Numbered from the stretch's first letter, positions 8,246-16,954 are shown. The stretch: 64,000 nucleotides of DNA from Tahibacter aquaticus (GCF_004363655.1 NZ_SNZH01000004.1:124001-188000), one strand, 5' to 3'. Notes: generated from the sequence alone by a model not told the origin. Numbers and translations: made by a program.

Positions 8246-9261
8246 TTACCCCCCTGCCCGCTCCAAGATCGTCGGGCGCACTGAAGCAACGCCGCGTTCA
8301 GCAGCCCTGGCCGCGTGATCGCGAGTTCCGGATCCTCTCGATCGACGGAGGGGGGATCAAGGGTATCTTTCCAGCGTCGGTCCTCGCCGAGCTCGAGGAA
8401 CGCTACCTCGGCGGCGGCTCCATCGGCAGCCATTTCGACTTGATCACCGGAACCTCCACAGGCGGCATCGTCGCCCTGGGTTTGGCCATCGGCATGCCTG
8501 CTCGCGAGATCGCGGATCTCTACATCGATCGCGGTTGCGGCATCTTTCCGCCGTACCCGAAGACCCTGCTCGGCCGCCTGCGGGGTCGCTGGGACCGCCT
8601 GCGCAACGTTGTGCTCAGCCGTTACGACCGAGCAGCACTCACCGCTCTTGTGGACGAAACGTTCGGCGAACGCCTGCTCGGCGTCGCCAAATGCCGGCTG
8701 TGCATTCCGTCCACCGACGGTCGTCACGGCAACGTATACATCTTCAAGACACCGCACCATCCCGACTACACGAAGGATCAGCACGAACGGATGGCCACCG
8801 TCGCCTGCGCGACCTCAGCTGCGCCGACGTTCTTCAAGCCCTTGGAGTCCGGAGGGTACCGGTTCGTGGACGGCGGCGTTTGGGCCAACAACCCGATCAT
8901 GGTGGGGCTCGTGGACACTTTGGCCTGCTTTGACGTTGATCGCCACAAGGTCAGGATCCTGAGCCTTGGTTGCGGCGACGAGCCCTACACCGTCAGCGAG
9001 CGGATGCTTCGGTGGGGCGGACTGTGGTCGTGGCGCACCGTGATCGACGGCGCCATGGCGTTCCAGTCCGAGAACGCTCTGGGCCAGGCCAAGCTGCTGG
9101 TCGGTGCCGAGCGCGTTCTGCGCCTGACGCCGACGGCAGTTAGCCCGCCGATACTCCTCGATGACTGGGCTCGGGCCAGAGAGCTACTTCCCGGCGAAGC
9201 AGTTCGGGTGGTTCTCGACCAGGGAGAAGCTGTTCGTGAAGCCTTTCTTGCCCGCGCCTGA
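8242..9261 (+). CDS. capV: CBASS effector: patatin-like phospholipase (CapV type)
   Basis: A 339-residue patatin-fold lipase that would degrade the inner membrane when activated by the cyclic nucleotide, killing the infected cell. The family motifs are complete: oxyanion loop GGGIKG (36-41), nucleophile elbow GTSTG (70-74, Ser72) and the catalytic Asp in DGG (Asp210). No signal peptide or membrane segment is visible, consistent with a soluble effector activated by nucleotide binding. It is the last gene of the operon, overlapping the E2 gene by ATGA. A short hairpin (GACGGC/GCCGTC) follows about 40 bases downstream, without a good T run. Confidence 0.92.
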   Translation: MITPLPAPRSSGALKQRRVQQPWPRDREFRILSIDGGGIKGIFPASVLAELEERYLGGGSIGSHFDLITGTSTGGIVALGLAIGMPAREIADLYIDRGCGIFPPYPKTLLGRLRGRWDRLRNVVLSRYDRAALTALVDETFGERLLGVAKCRLCIPSTDGRHGNVYIFKTPHHPDYTKDQHERMATVACATSAAPTFFKPLESGGYRFVDGGVWANNPIMVGLVDTLACFDVDRHKVRILSLGCGDEPYTVSERMLRWGGLWSWRTVIDGAMAFQSENALGQAKLLVGAERVLRLTPTAVSPPILLDDWARARELLPGEAVRVVLDQGEAVREAFLARA

Positions 9262-9461
9262 TTGGGGCCGCCGCGAGGGTGAACCGCCCAGGTTTTTGAG
9301 ACGGCCGTCAGCCGTCCACACACACGCTATCGAGGACTCGATGAGTAAATACAACTCCCGCAGGAGTGCCTACGGCTATCGAACTGCGTTGCTTGTCTAA
9401 ACTTTCGGGCGGCAGTGCGTCACGGACTCGAGTCCTAAAATTCGCCGGATTGATGCCGGTT

Positions 9462-9998
9462 TTATCGTGCTTTACGCCTTCTAACTTCGTTGGCCCAAAC
9501 ACTGAAAGCTTTTTCGATGACGGCAGTGATGGCGAAAGCATGACCCATCAGCGCGTTCGATTTCCGACCTACGGTGGCGTTCGTCTGCGCCGACGCACCA
9601 GGAGCACACTCACCAAAATACTCAAGGGTGAAAGGTACGCTCACTATACGGTTGGTCTTGAATCGTGTTGAGGCATCCAGGCCACTGTCCCCAAAGTTCC
9701 TATGGTTCTGATCGAATACGAAGTCCCACGGGTATTCAACCTCGGAACTTGGCGGTTTTGAGGTGCCGGGAATCACGGTTAAAGCCAGCGGGTGCCCACT
9801 CTCATCTGGGAGTACGGTCTTGATGAAAGCAGGGCGGTATTTTGGTCCGGGGGGCGGAAAATGGATCGGTTGTCGACCTTCCGGGACCAAGCACCAAACG
9901 ATCATTCCAGGTTCTGGAACAAAGCCGAGAGGATCGTTCTCGGCAGGCTGAGCTGGATGAGCAGCCGGGAGCACTGGTTGCCCCTCAGCATCTGCCAT
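9462..9998 (-). CDS. Possible PemK/MazF-fold toxin
   Basis: A 178-residue protein when started at 9998. Its middle (PGMIVWCLVPE ... RPAFIKTVLPDE ... LALTVIPGTSK ... GLDASTRFKTNRIVSV) follows the order of strands in MazF/PemK-type endoribonucleases: an entry strand, an RP-h-h strand, a T/S-rich strand and an A/G-L-x-x-x-S segment. Similarity is by pattern only, and the protein is longer than typical MazF. It begins 5 bases after a small upstream gene on the same strand, the arrangement of antitoxin followed by toxin. The in-frame ATG at 10085 would overlap the upstream gene and is less likely. Alternative: an unrelated SH3-like protein. Confidence 0.5.
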   Translation of the reverse strand: MADAEGQPVLPAAHPAQPAENDPLGFVPEPGMIVWCLVPEGRQPIHFPPPGPKYRPAFIKTVLPDESGHPLALTVIPGTSKPPSSEVEYPWDFVFDQNHRNFGDSGLDASTRFKTNRIVSVPFTLEYFGECAPGASAQTNATVGRKSNALMGHAFAITAVIEKAFSVWANEVRRRKAR

Positions 9999-10003
9999 GT
10001 CGG

Positions 10004-10255
10004 TTAGAGGCCCAGCAAATCGTATACATCTTCGGTGTTGCCGAAGTGTTTGGCCGTCCGGCGCTGTTCCGCGGTGGGTCGCCACGTGGAGCTCACAATG
10101 AGGGGGGCAAGTTCTACCGTCGTCATGTCCGGCTGGGGAATCGCACGCTCGTCACGAAGCGTTACCGATACGTTCGGCGTGGCTGCATAGGAAACGAGAG
10201 CAGGCCCTAACGTGGAGACGAACCCCATCGTGCGATTGTTGCTCTTTACGGACAT
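10004..10255 (-). CDS. Small protein upstream of the MazF-like gene, possible antitoxin
   Basis: An 83-residue protein. The start at 10255 is chosen because AGGAG lies eight bases upstream, whereas the longer frame to 10387 has no such signal. The N-terminal half is hydrophobic and Thr/Val-rich; the C-terminal half (TAEQRRTAKHFGNTEDVYDLL) is charged and probably helical. No known antitoxin fold is recognised. Its size, its first place in the pair and the 5-base gap to the next gene are what suggest an antitoxin role. Upstream bases 10256-10541 hold no supported gene. Confidence 0.5.
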   Translation of the reverse strand: MSVKSNNRTMGFVSTLGPALVSYAATPNVSVTLRDERAIPQPDMTTVELAPLIVSSTWRPTAEQRRTAKHFGNTEDVYDLLGL

Positions 10256-10541
10256 TGCGATTCTCCTGTTGACAGCGGGATTATAACATGGCAAGCAATT
10301 TTTGGGCCGCCCTTTTCCTAGAGTGCGACGAATCGGCGCATTGTCAAGTTGGCCCTGTTGATGTTGGACGATGATGCGTTGGAACAACCACGTCGCACCC
10401 CACCGTGCCGCAGCGCCGGCAACGCCGGTCCGGCACCTTTAAACGATCCAAACCGTTGTCGCCCCCCTCCTCGCCCCGTCAACCCTGCACTTGCTGAGCA
10501 GTCGAGCCGGCGCCAAGAGCGCTGATTCCGGTTGAAGGTGG

Positions 10542-11336
10542 TCATCGAGCGACGCCTTCGATTCTTGGGATCGCTTCACGCCGGACGGCGGTGAAACGCT
10601 TGCCGGTGAACACCACGCAGGCCGACGGTCGGCACTCAACAACGAGTTCGCGCGGTGCACCCGGAACTGGCGACACGGACCCAACCGACGGATAGCGCTC
10701 TTCGGCGCCTGAGGCGCGTACCGACTGCAGGAGGGCTTGCGCGTCCCACTTGCCGGCCTCGCCGGCAAGGAACGCCGGGAAAACCAGAAGCCCCAAGGCG
10801 AAAAGGAACAGCATCGGGGCAACGGCAGCGATCCATGTGCTTATGACGACCGCCAGAGACGCCTTGAAATCCGGTGATCTTGCAGCACGAAAGGATTCTG
10901 CTCGTGCCTTCAGTCGGCTCATACGCTGCCCGATTGCTCGAGTAAAGCGACTGGTCGCAAAAATTACAAAGGTGACGATCATGCCCAGGCCGAGGTAGGA
11001 CAGGTACCACCCCGTAGCCAGCTCCGGCGAAACGCGAGCGAGCAGATGGTCTGCGAGCGATATGAGGGCCATGAAACCGCGGTAGACGTATTCATCCGGC
11101 GCCAACGTCAAGTCCGATTCCAGCAGGCCGAGATGGCCGATAAAACTCTCGCGGTACGCCCGGCCCGCCACGTAGCCGAAGGGGAACAGGAAAACCGTGC
11201 CGGGAAGCCACCACAGTGGACGGTCTTTTTCCTGCTTGGACGGCTCGGCGGTTATCGGTGCGGCGGGTTCGACGGCCGCAGTAGGGTTCGACGGCGAAGG
11301 CTGAGATGGGAACGAACGAACCGGCACGTTGCTCAT
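10542..11336 (-). CDS. Membrane protein of unknown function
   Basis: A 264-residue protein with a Pro/Ala/Ser-rich N-terminal ~45 residues, then likely membrane segments at about residues 45-60 (WWLPGTVFLFPFGYVAG), 105-130 (WYLSYLGLGMIVTFVIFA) and 165-195 (AVVISTWIAAVAPMLFLFAL ...). A C-terminal soluble tail of about 65 residues has two Cys (VECRPSACVV). The start at 11336 (MSNVP) has AGGG about eight bases upstream; the frame stays open to 11369. I do not recognise a family. It stands alone on the minus strand between the MazF-like pair and the ankyrin pseudogene. Confidence 0.7.
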   Translation of the reverse strand: MSNVPVRSFPSQPSPSNPTAAVEPAAPITAEPSKQEKDRPLWWLPGTVFLFPFGYVAGRAYRESFIGHLGLLESDLTLAPDEYVYRGFMALISLADHLLARVSPELATGWYLSYLGLGMIVTFVIFATSRFTRAIGQRMSRLKARAESFRAARSPDFKASLAVVISTWIAAVAPMLFLFALGLLVFPAFLAGEAGKWDAQALLQSVRASGAEERYPSVGSVSPVPGAPRELVVECRPSACVVFTGKRFTAVRREAIPRIEGVAR

Positions 11337-11653
11337 GAAACGACCCTGGCGGCGTGGCGGCGATGCCACCCCGCGAACGTGAGGTCCGGCTGTCTCACAC
11401 TATGAGACAGCCACTTCTGCGATCCCGCCGAGCGCCTACAAGTTTCCGGAACATGACCGGGAAGCTTTCATCGCGGCTGACTTTGCGGGTCATTTTCGTG
11501 CCGGGAGCAGAATGGTCCCTCACGCGACAGCAGGGCCACGGGCAACTGTGGAAAAGCCCGCGGTCACGGGCTCTCGTGCTTACGGAAAGAGCCTTCAAGC
11601 ACCGAAGCAATCCAGTCTGAGCGCAGGTCGGTCCCGTTGGCTCGTCGAGCCCG

Positions 11654-12328
11654 TCAGTGGTACCAGTACGCTGAACGGCTTGGGGGCATGCAGACCCAAT
11701 TCCACGACACGGCGATCCGAACGAACGGTTGGTCAGGCCGCCAAGAACCGTCGAGCCACGAGGCCAAGAACGCACGCAACTTCCGAGGACGTTGCGCGAA
11801 CATCCGCGCGCAACCCAGCAGTTTCCAGAACAGTGGGTTGGCCTGGGCCGCGCCCAAGGCGACGTCGAAAGGGGTTTCACCTGCTCGGTTGACCACGTGC
11901 GTCGACGCTCCTGCGCGCAGCAGCACCGCCACGACCTAGTCGGCTCCCAGCCGAACGGCCAGATGCAGCGCGGTGTCGCCCTCCTTCAGGCAGCGCAGCA
12001 CGTCCCTCGCCGGGTTCGGATCCTCCGTCACCCCGCAGCCCTCCAACCGCCTACCCTCGTCCTCGACCGCAGCTGTCTCGACGTCGTAGACCCATCGAAC
12101 GGAGCCGTTGTAGGGCACGTCGATCCAGGTGCCCATCGGGGCCTGGGCGAGCAACGCCAAGAGCGCCTCGGGCTGCTCGTAGACCGCCGAAGCGTAGGTC
12201 AGCGGGAACAGCACGCTGAGGTGATCGTTCCCGTTGATTCGAAACACGATCGACCGCAAGGACACCCCATTCTGCACGGTGGTCCAGGAGTTCAGGTTGC
12301 GACGAGCCGTCGCCGTTGAGCGGTTCAT
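11654..12328 (-). pseudogene. Ankyrin-repeat gene interrupted by an in-frame TAG
   Basis: Two minus-strand open frames, 12328-11936 and 11935-11654, are in the same frame and separated only by one TAG codon at 11938-11936. Read through it, the product is a coherent ankyrin repeat: TALHLAVRLGAD-stop-VVAVLLRAGAS, then THVVNRAGETPFDVALG. The break falls exactly within a repeat helix, so a sense codon one change away from TAG (for example CAG or TTG) was probably mutated. The N-terminal 90 residues lack repeats. Alternatives are amber read-through or a sequencing error. The region 11370-11653 beyond it holds nothing recognisable. Confidence 0.75.
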
Positions 12329-12357
12329 CCGTGAGGTGCATGCGGTTGCTTCCCTGG

Positions 12358-12397
12358 AACCCGATTGGTTCGGCTAGCCAACCGGATTTGGCGACGC
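12358..12397. repeat. Direct repeat copy 1 flanking higBA
   Basis: About 40 bp with the core GCCAACCGGATTTGGCGA. A near-identical copy lies at 14346-14387 in the same orientation, so the two copies bracket the higB-higA module. The first part also holds an internal palindrome (GGTTCGGCTAGCCAACC). Confidence 0.7.
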
Positions 12398-12634
12398 AGT
12401 AAGGCGCGCGGCAGCGGATCGGTAACCGGCGAGGCTGCGGCTCCGCGCCACGTCGAGGCTATGGGGAGGAACCAAGCAGCGACCGCCCAAAAAGCCCGGC
12501 GGACCTGTTTTCGTCCAACAGCAGCAGCGACGTCCCGCTTCGGCAGGCCATCTTTTTCGAAAGCAGCCCCGAGGTAAACGGGCTGGACCGGCAACGCCGC
12601 CCAAGACAGTTCCCCGATAGATAAAATCGTCAAC

Positions 12635-12663
12635 TTGACAGTTCCCAATTCGGGAACTAAACT
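12635..12663 (+). promoter_or_regulatory. higBA promoter overlapped by a palindromic operator
   Basis: A sigma-70 promoter with -35 TTGACA (12635-12640), a 17-bp spacer and -10 TAAACT (12658-12663). The spacer is filled by the perfect palindrome AGTTCCCAATTCGGGAACT (12640-12658), a typical binding site for a HigA-type antitoxin. Binding there would block RNA polymerase, giving the autoregulation usual for toxin-antitoxin operons. Transcription would begin about 25 bases before the higB ATG. Confidence 0.8.
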
Positions 12664-12695
12664 GGCCATCCGCCCAATAAGAACGACGTCCTTTC

Positions 12696-12983
12696 ATGCG
12701 GATTCTGGGCTTGCCCGTTCTCGAATCGTTCAAGAAAAGCCACGCGGACTCACGAGGCCAGTTGGAAGCGTGGCAGGCTGAGGTGACGCATGAGCAATGG
12801 AAAACAACCCACGACATCAAGCGAAGGTATCGAAGCGCCGATTTCTTGGCCGACAACCGAGTCATCTTTAACATCAAGGGCAACACGTATCGGCTTGTGG
12901 TCAAGGTCCGTTTTCAGAACGAATTGGTGGTGGTGGAGTGGGTGGGCACGCATGCGGAATACAGCAAAAAGAAGTTCAAGTAA
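12696..12983 (+). CDS. higB: HigB-type mRNA interferase toxin
   Basis: A 95-residue RelE/HigB-fold toxin that would cleave mRNA at the ribosome. Family features are present: an N-terminal MRILGLPVLESF strand-helix, the central DIKRRYRSADFLADNRVIFN segment, the NTYRLVVKVRF strand, and a C-terminal WVGTHAEYSKKKF containing the conserved G-T-H-A-E-Y. Length matches the family. It precedes its antitoxin, the reversed order typical of hig loci, with 37 bases between the genes. It is driven by the palindrome-overlapped promoter at 12635-12663. Confidence 0.9.
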   Translation: MRILGLPVLESFKKSHADSRGQLEAWQAEVTHEQWKTTHDIKRRYRSADFLADNRVIFNIKGNTYRLVVKVRFQNELVVVEWVGTHAEYSKKKFK

Positions 12984-13020
12984 TTCTGGTGACGTGTGCG
13001 GCCAACGAACGGAGACAACC

Positions 13021-14235
13021 ATGAACGTGAAGATCATTAAGGGTGCGAAGGACTACGAAGCAGCCATGGCGCGCTTGTCTGCACTCATGTCGCTCAACTT
13101 CAAGCCCAACTCCAAGGAAGAAAACGAGCTCGAGCTGCTGGCGTTGGTCGTTCAGGATTTCGAGCGTCAAACCGTCCCGCCTATCCAAACCGACCCGATC
13201 GAGTCGATCCTCTTCCGTATGGATCAGATGCAGCTCAGTCGTAAGGACCTGATTCCTTACATCGGATCGAACTCGAAAGTCTCGGAGGTTTTGTCGCGCA
13301 AGCGTCCGCTGTCGCTCCCCATGATCCGTCGGCTCAACCGTGGGCTGGGCATCCCTGCAGACATCTTGATTGAAGACATTGAAACCGATAGCTCGGTCCT
13401 CGACGAGGACCCGGAAGTGGACTATTCACGCTTTCCGCTCAAGGAAATGCTGGAGCGCGGCTACTTCGGTGACTTTGAAGGGAACGTCCAGCGCCTCAAG
13501 GACTACGCTGAAGATTTGATCAGAAAGTTCATGCAGGAGCTCTTGCCCACGCGCGTGGAGCCGGCTTTTTTGCGTGCCCCAATGCACCAACGCGGCGATC
13601 GCCAAGCGGACGAAACCGCCATCCTGGCTTGGCGCATGTGCGTTCTGCGCAAGGCGCGCGAAGTCATACCCACCAAGGAATACAGACAGGACATCGTTAC
13701 ACCAGCTTGGTTGCGTGAGCTTGCCAAACTGTCAGCCTTCGATGAGGGACCCAAACTTGCCAGGGAATACCTGGCCCGCTACGGCATCACGCTCGTCATC
13801 GAGAAGCATTTCAAACACACTTTTCTCGACGGAGCCGCCATGCTGGACGGCGGTCGACCGATCGTTGCGCTGACCCTTCGGCACGACCGAGTCGACAGCT
13901 TCTGGTTTGCGTTGCTTCACGAGTTGGCGCACGTTGCCCAGCATCTGAACCCTGAGTTGCCGGTTTTTGTCGACGACTTGGAGCGCACCAACTCACAGAG
14001 CGTCGAATCGGAGGCCGATGCGATGGCGCGGGAGGCACTGATCCCTGAAGCGACGTGGACCCACGCCAAGGTGCGGCAAACCCTAGCGTCCGAGGATGCT
14101 ATCGAGTTGGCGCACGAGATCGGAGTGCATCCGGCGATCGTGGCCGGCCGACTGCGCCACGAGGAGAAGAACTTCCGCTTGCTTTCTCACCTCATGGGCA
14201 AGGCAGGAGACATCGGTCGGATGCTTTCTCCATGA
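13021..14235 (+). CDS. higA: HigA antitoxin fused to an ImmA/IrrE metallopeptidase domain
   Basis: A 404-residue two-domain protein. Residues about 1-130 are HigA-like: an N-terminal helical dimer part (NVKIIKGAKDYEAAMARL) followed by an XRE HTH (QLSRKDLIPYIGSNSKVSEV, then RKRPLSLPMIRRLNRGLGIP). Residues about 250-400 form an ImmA/IrrE protease with HELAH at 300-304. The fusion puts the DNA-binding antitoxin and a zinc protease in one chain, so self-cleavage or protease-controlled release of HigB is plausible. The start at 13021 (MNVKII) follows GGAG seven bases upstream; the longer frame from 12790 overlaps higB out of frame and is rejected. Confidence 0.88.
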   Translation: MNVKIIKGAKDYEAAMARLSALMSLNFKPNSKEENELELLALVVQDFERQTVPPIQTDPIESILFRMDQMQLSRKDLIPYIGSNSKVSEVLSRKRPLSLPMIRRLNRGLGIPADILIEDIETDSSVLDEDPEVDYSRFPLKEMLERGYFGDFEGNVQRLKDYAEDLIRKFMQELLPTRVEPAFLRAPMHQRGDRQADETAILAWRMCVLRKAREVIPTKEYRQDIVTPAWLRELAKLSAFDEGPKLAREYLARYGITLVIEKHFKHTFLDGAAMLDGGRPIVALTLRHDRVDSFWFALLHELAHVAQHLNPELPVFVDDLERTNSQSVESEADAMAREALIPEATWTHAKVRQTLASEDAIELAHEIGVHPAIVAGRLRHEEKNFRLLSHLMGKAGDIGRMLSP

Positions 14236-14345
14236 GCAGATGCGGATGACGACATGACGCATCCGTTAGGGATTCGCCTAGCAACAGCGCTCCCGCAGTC
14301 CGGCCACGGCTGGGTTCGACCCTGGCCTCGACGCATCAGAACGTA

Positions 14346-14387
14346 AACCCGATCAGTTCGGCGCCAGCCAACCGGATTTGGCGAAGC
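14346..14387. repeat. Direct repeat copy 2 flanking higBA
   Basis: This is the second copy of the ~40-bp repeat at 12358-12397, with GCCAACCGGATTTGGCGA intact and a few differences around it. Similarity may continue a further 10-15 bp (AGGCGCG). The rest of 14236-14595 contains no supported gene. Confidence 0.7.
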
Positions 14388-14595
14388 TGTCGAGGCGCGT
14401 GGATATTCCGGTCCATGAGAAGTCACCTCGTCGTGCCTCAGGTCAACCGGCATCGCTCAAAGGCACGACGTTCGGCGACGATGGCCCATGCCAAACTTGA
14501 GCGAACCAAGGGTTGAGTCTGGCTCCTATGCGTCCATCACAGACGCGCTTGCCCCGTCGCAGAACCTTCTTTCTCCGGCACCGATACTTCCAGCG

Positions 14596-15438
14596 CTAGA
14601 TGGCTGCACTTCTCCGACTGATGCGTAGCTCCAGCGCATCAGCCCACCCGCCTGCGCGCGCTAACAAATACGTGTACTCTGCAGTCTGAGTCCGCGTATA
14701 GAACGCTCCTGCAAGCGCCAGAGCCTTCAACTCGGCTTGGCTGCAACTCATCGCTGCGTAATCGAGTGCAGTGAATCCCTTCGGATCGGCTATTGCCGAG
14801 TCCACACCCGCGTCAAACAACAGCCTGACAACCTCATCAGCCCAGCCCTTGTTCTCCCAATAGTTTCCTCGGGCGAACCAGTGCAGTGCTGTCATGTGCT
14901 CCCTTCCATCTAGTGCGTTCACATCTGCGGCCCACTCGATCGCCAGCTTGATAACTTCAACTGGCGCTCGCTGCTTGATAAGCACGTGCAGATCGGTCGC
15001 GCTGTAAGCGTAGGCCAACATGGTGATACCCGGCGCTTCCCACTCCGGCATCGGTGAATCACCGCGCTGCCGGTGCTCGCGCCTGCATGCTTGGTCAAAC
15101 GTCCACGCATCGAAACACCGCACTTTGTTGTTCAACGCCCCGTGAATCAGCGCCAGTTGCAGGTCTCTGGAAGCTTGGAGGAAATAGGCCTTACCTGGAT
15201 TAGGCAGCCCTTCGCCCATGGCAGCGCAGACGGCAGCCAAAGCTTCGTCCAGTCGGTGCCAAAGCACCGGGACCTGCAGACGATCGATCGCCCACTTGAT
15301 CAACGTTAACTGCACTACAGATGGAGGATCGGCGAAGAACCGAAGATGGCTATACGGTTCTTCGGGCGACAACAGCACATCGGTGATCTGCTGGGTCTGC
15401 TCAACAGCGGCGAGATGATTGGTGAAGGTCGTATTCAT
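14596..15438 (-). CDS. Ankyrin-repeat-like protein
   Basis: A 280-residue soluble protein. The C-terminal half has recognisable ankyrin units: DVNALDGREHMTALHWFARG (about residues 170-190), then VVRLLFDAGVDSAIADPKGF followed by TALDYAA (about 205-230). The N-terminal 130 residues are helical and not clearly repeat-based. Ankyrin proteins of this kind mediate protein-protein contact; no enzymatic domain is visible. It is one of four ankyrin-type genes between 11.6 and 19.9 kb. No neighbour on the same strand lies within operon distance, so it is probably monocistronic. Confidence 0.75.
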   Translation of the reverse strand: MNTTFTNHLAAVEQTQQITDVLLSPEEPYSHLRFFADPPSVVQLTLIKWAIDRLQVPVLWHRLDEALAAVCAAMGEGLPNPGKAYFLQASRDLQLALIHGALNNKVRCFDAWTFDQACRREHRQRGDSPMPEWEAPGITMLAYAYSATDLHVLIKQRAPVEVIKLAIEWAADVNALDGREHMTALHWFARGNYWENKGWADEVVRLLFDAGVDSAIADPKGFTALDYAAMSCSQAELKALALAGAFYTRTQTAEYTYLLARAGGWADALELRISRRSAAI

Positions 15439-15605
15439 GACCCCAACCTAACAAAGCAACGGAGTTCGTCAATACGCACTTTCAACAATTATATAAAACC
15501 ATATTAGCGTCAAACCTTCTCGGCCCGAAAAAGCCCATGAGCACCTGGTTTGCGTAAGCGCGCAGGCAAGACAGGTGCCACCCGCCGCTATGCGCCCCTC
15601 TTCCG

Positions 15606-15640
15606 TTGAACTCAGAGGTGATCGCCGCCATTTGGTTCTG
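15606..15640. repeat. 35-bp dispersed repeat, copy 1
   Basis: It shares 28 of 35 bases with 24285-24319; the identical core is GCCGCCATTTGGTTC. This copy lies about 120 bp upstream of the ankyrin gene that starts at 15761, possibly in a shared type of upstream region. Confidence 0.45.
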
Positions 15641-15760
15641 CTGTCCTTCTTATTCATTGATCCGCTATGTCTGCAAGTAGCACGCGATGCGGCTGGATGC
15701 ACTTGCCAGAATCCGGAAATCTGGTTGGATGCATCACATTTTCTATTCCGGCCAAAAAGT

Positions 15761-16954
15761 ATGAGAACCGCGCCACCGAAACCAAAAAAAAAGGCGCCCA
15801 ACGCCACTCGCGCGGGGAACAAGCTTCTCCGACTTGTCGACAGTGTCGCTGTCGATGTCGATGCCGTTCGCCAGCTGCTCCCTCACTGCATGCCGGCAGC
15901 ACTGTCAGAGTCGCTGAACGCAGCAGCGGATCATGGCCATCTGGAAGTGGTGAACGAAATTGCCGGCGCCATACGGCCCGGATCGAGCCACGTCACCGCA
16001 CTAGGATGCGCCGCACAAGCCGGACATATGGACGTGGTTCGTGCGCTGCTTCCTCTCGCCAAAGCACTTAGCGAAACTGGCGCCGTCAGCCAGAAAAGCA
16101 TCTGCGAGGTCCTAAACGCGGCCGCAAGTAGGGGCCACCTTAACGTCGTGCGTGAGATTGTCGCGCATGAGTCGTTGCCTTTTTGCCTATGGGAGGCACT
16201 GCGGTGGGCCGCGAGGGGCGGCCGTCTGGAGGTTGTACAAGAACTGCTCTCGCTCAGAGGACCTAGCAGCGACAACAGTGACGCGCTCCGTGGTGCGGCA
16301 ATGTTTGGTCATCTCGACATCGTGCACGTCCTCATTCCGTTCAGCGACCCGGAAGAAGAGGACTCGAAAGCACTCCGTCTCGCCGCCGGCAACGGCCATC
16401 TTGAGGTCGTGCGCTTGCTACTCCCTCTGAGCCATCCGAAAGCCGACGACAGCGACGCGCTGCGCCAAGCGGCAAAGAATGGACATTTGGAGGTAGTGCG
16501 GGAGCTATTACCCGTATGCGATGCCCGAGCCCGAGATAGCGAAGCGTTGCGATCAGCGGCAGCGTCCGGCCACTCTGAAGTTGTGCGGTTGCTTATCCCT
16601 GCTAGTCAACCGAAAGCCCTGGAAAGTGAAGCCCTGCAGGTAGCTGTAACGCGGGGCTACCGGAGTATTGCGCGCCTGCTCGCCCCCGTGAGCGACGTCA
16701 GCGTAGTGCTTGAGGCTCAACTCAAGTCCTTATTGACGTTTCACAACGGAACTGCTCCCGTTTCCAGTTTCGATGAGGTGATATGGATCCTGGATGACAG
16801 CGAACGGGAAAAGGCCTACACCGGCCTGATTGATGGACTCCTGGCCCTGATGCCGAACTTGTCAGCGTGGCACGCCGCCCGTGAGCTGAAGAGCGCGCTC
16901 CATGAGGCAACCCCCCGCGCCACTCCAGCCTCAAGCCACCGACGTTCACTCTGA
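15761..16954 (+). CDS. Ankyrin-repeat protein with about ten repeats
   Basis: A 397-residue protein made almost wholly of 33-34-residue ankyrin units of the pattern S-x-ALR-x-AA-x-x-GHLEVVR-x-LLPLSDPKA (residues ~35-310), followed by a ~85-residue non-repeat C-terminus ending in RRSL. Lys/Pro/Arg-rich residues 1-20 precede the first repeat. The start at 15761 is chosen because the repeat fold begins soon after; the open frame from 15575 adds Cys-rich sequence that does not look coding. It shares repeat consensus and C-terminal RRSL tail with the protein at 18939-19850, so the two are paralogues. No catalytic domain is visible; a binding or inhibitor role is possible. Confidence 0.85.
   Translation: MRTAPPKPKKKAPNATRAGNKLLRLVDSVAVDVDAVRQLLPHCMPAALSESLNAAADHGHLEVVNEIAGAIRPGSSHVTALGCAAQAGHMDVVRALLPLAKALSETGAVSQKSICEVLNAAASRGHLNVVREIVAHESLPFCLWEALRWAARGGRLEVVQELLSLRGPSSDNSDALRGAAMFGHLDIVHVLIPFSDPEEEDSKALRLAAGNGHLEVVRLLLPLSHPKADDSDALRQAAKNGHLEVVRELLPVCDARARDSEALRSAAASGHSEVVRLLIPASQPKALESEALQVAVTRGYRSIARLLAPVSDVSVVLEAQLKSLLTFHNGTAPVSSFDEVIWILDDSEREKAYTGLIDGLLALMPNLSAWHAARELKSALHEATPRATPASSHRRSL

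Noticed and set aside
12358-14387. Integron cassette with attC sites
   Set aside because: The repeats lack the GTTRRRY/RYYYAAC core pair and the long imperfect palindrome of attC, no IntI with its extra domain is present, and genes lie on both strands.
15575-15760. Earlier start for the ankyrin gene (adding 62 residues)
   Set aside because: The added residues are Cys-rich and lack ankyrin pattern, and the start at 15761 directly precedes a basic leader and the first repeat.
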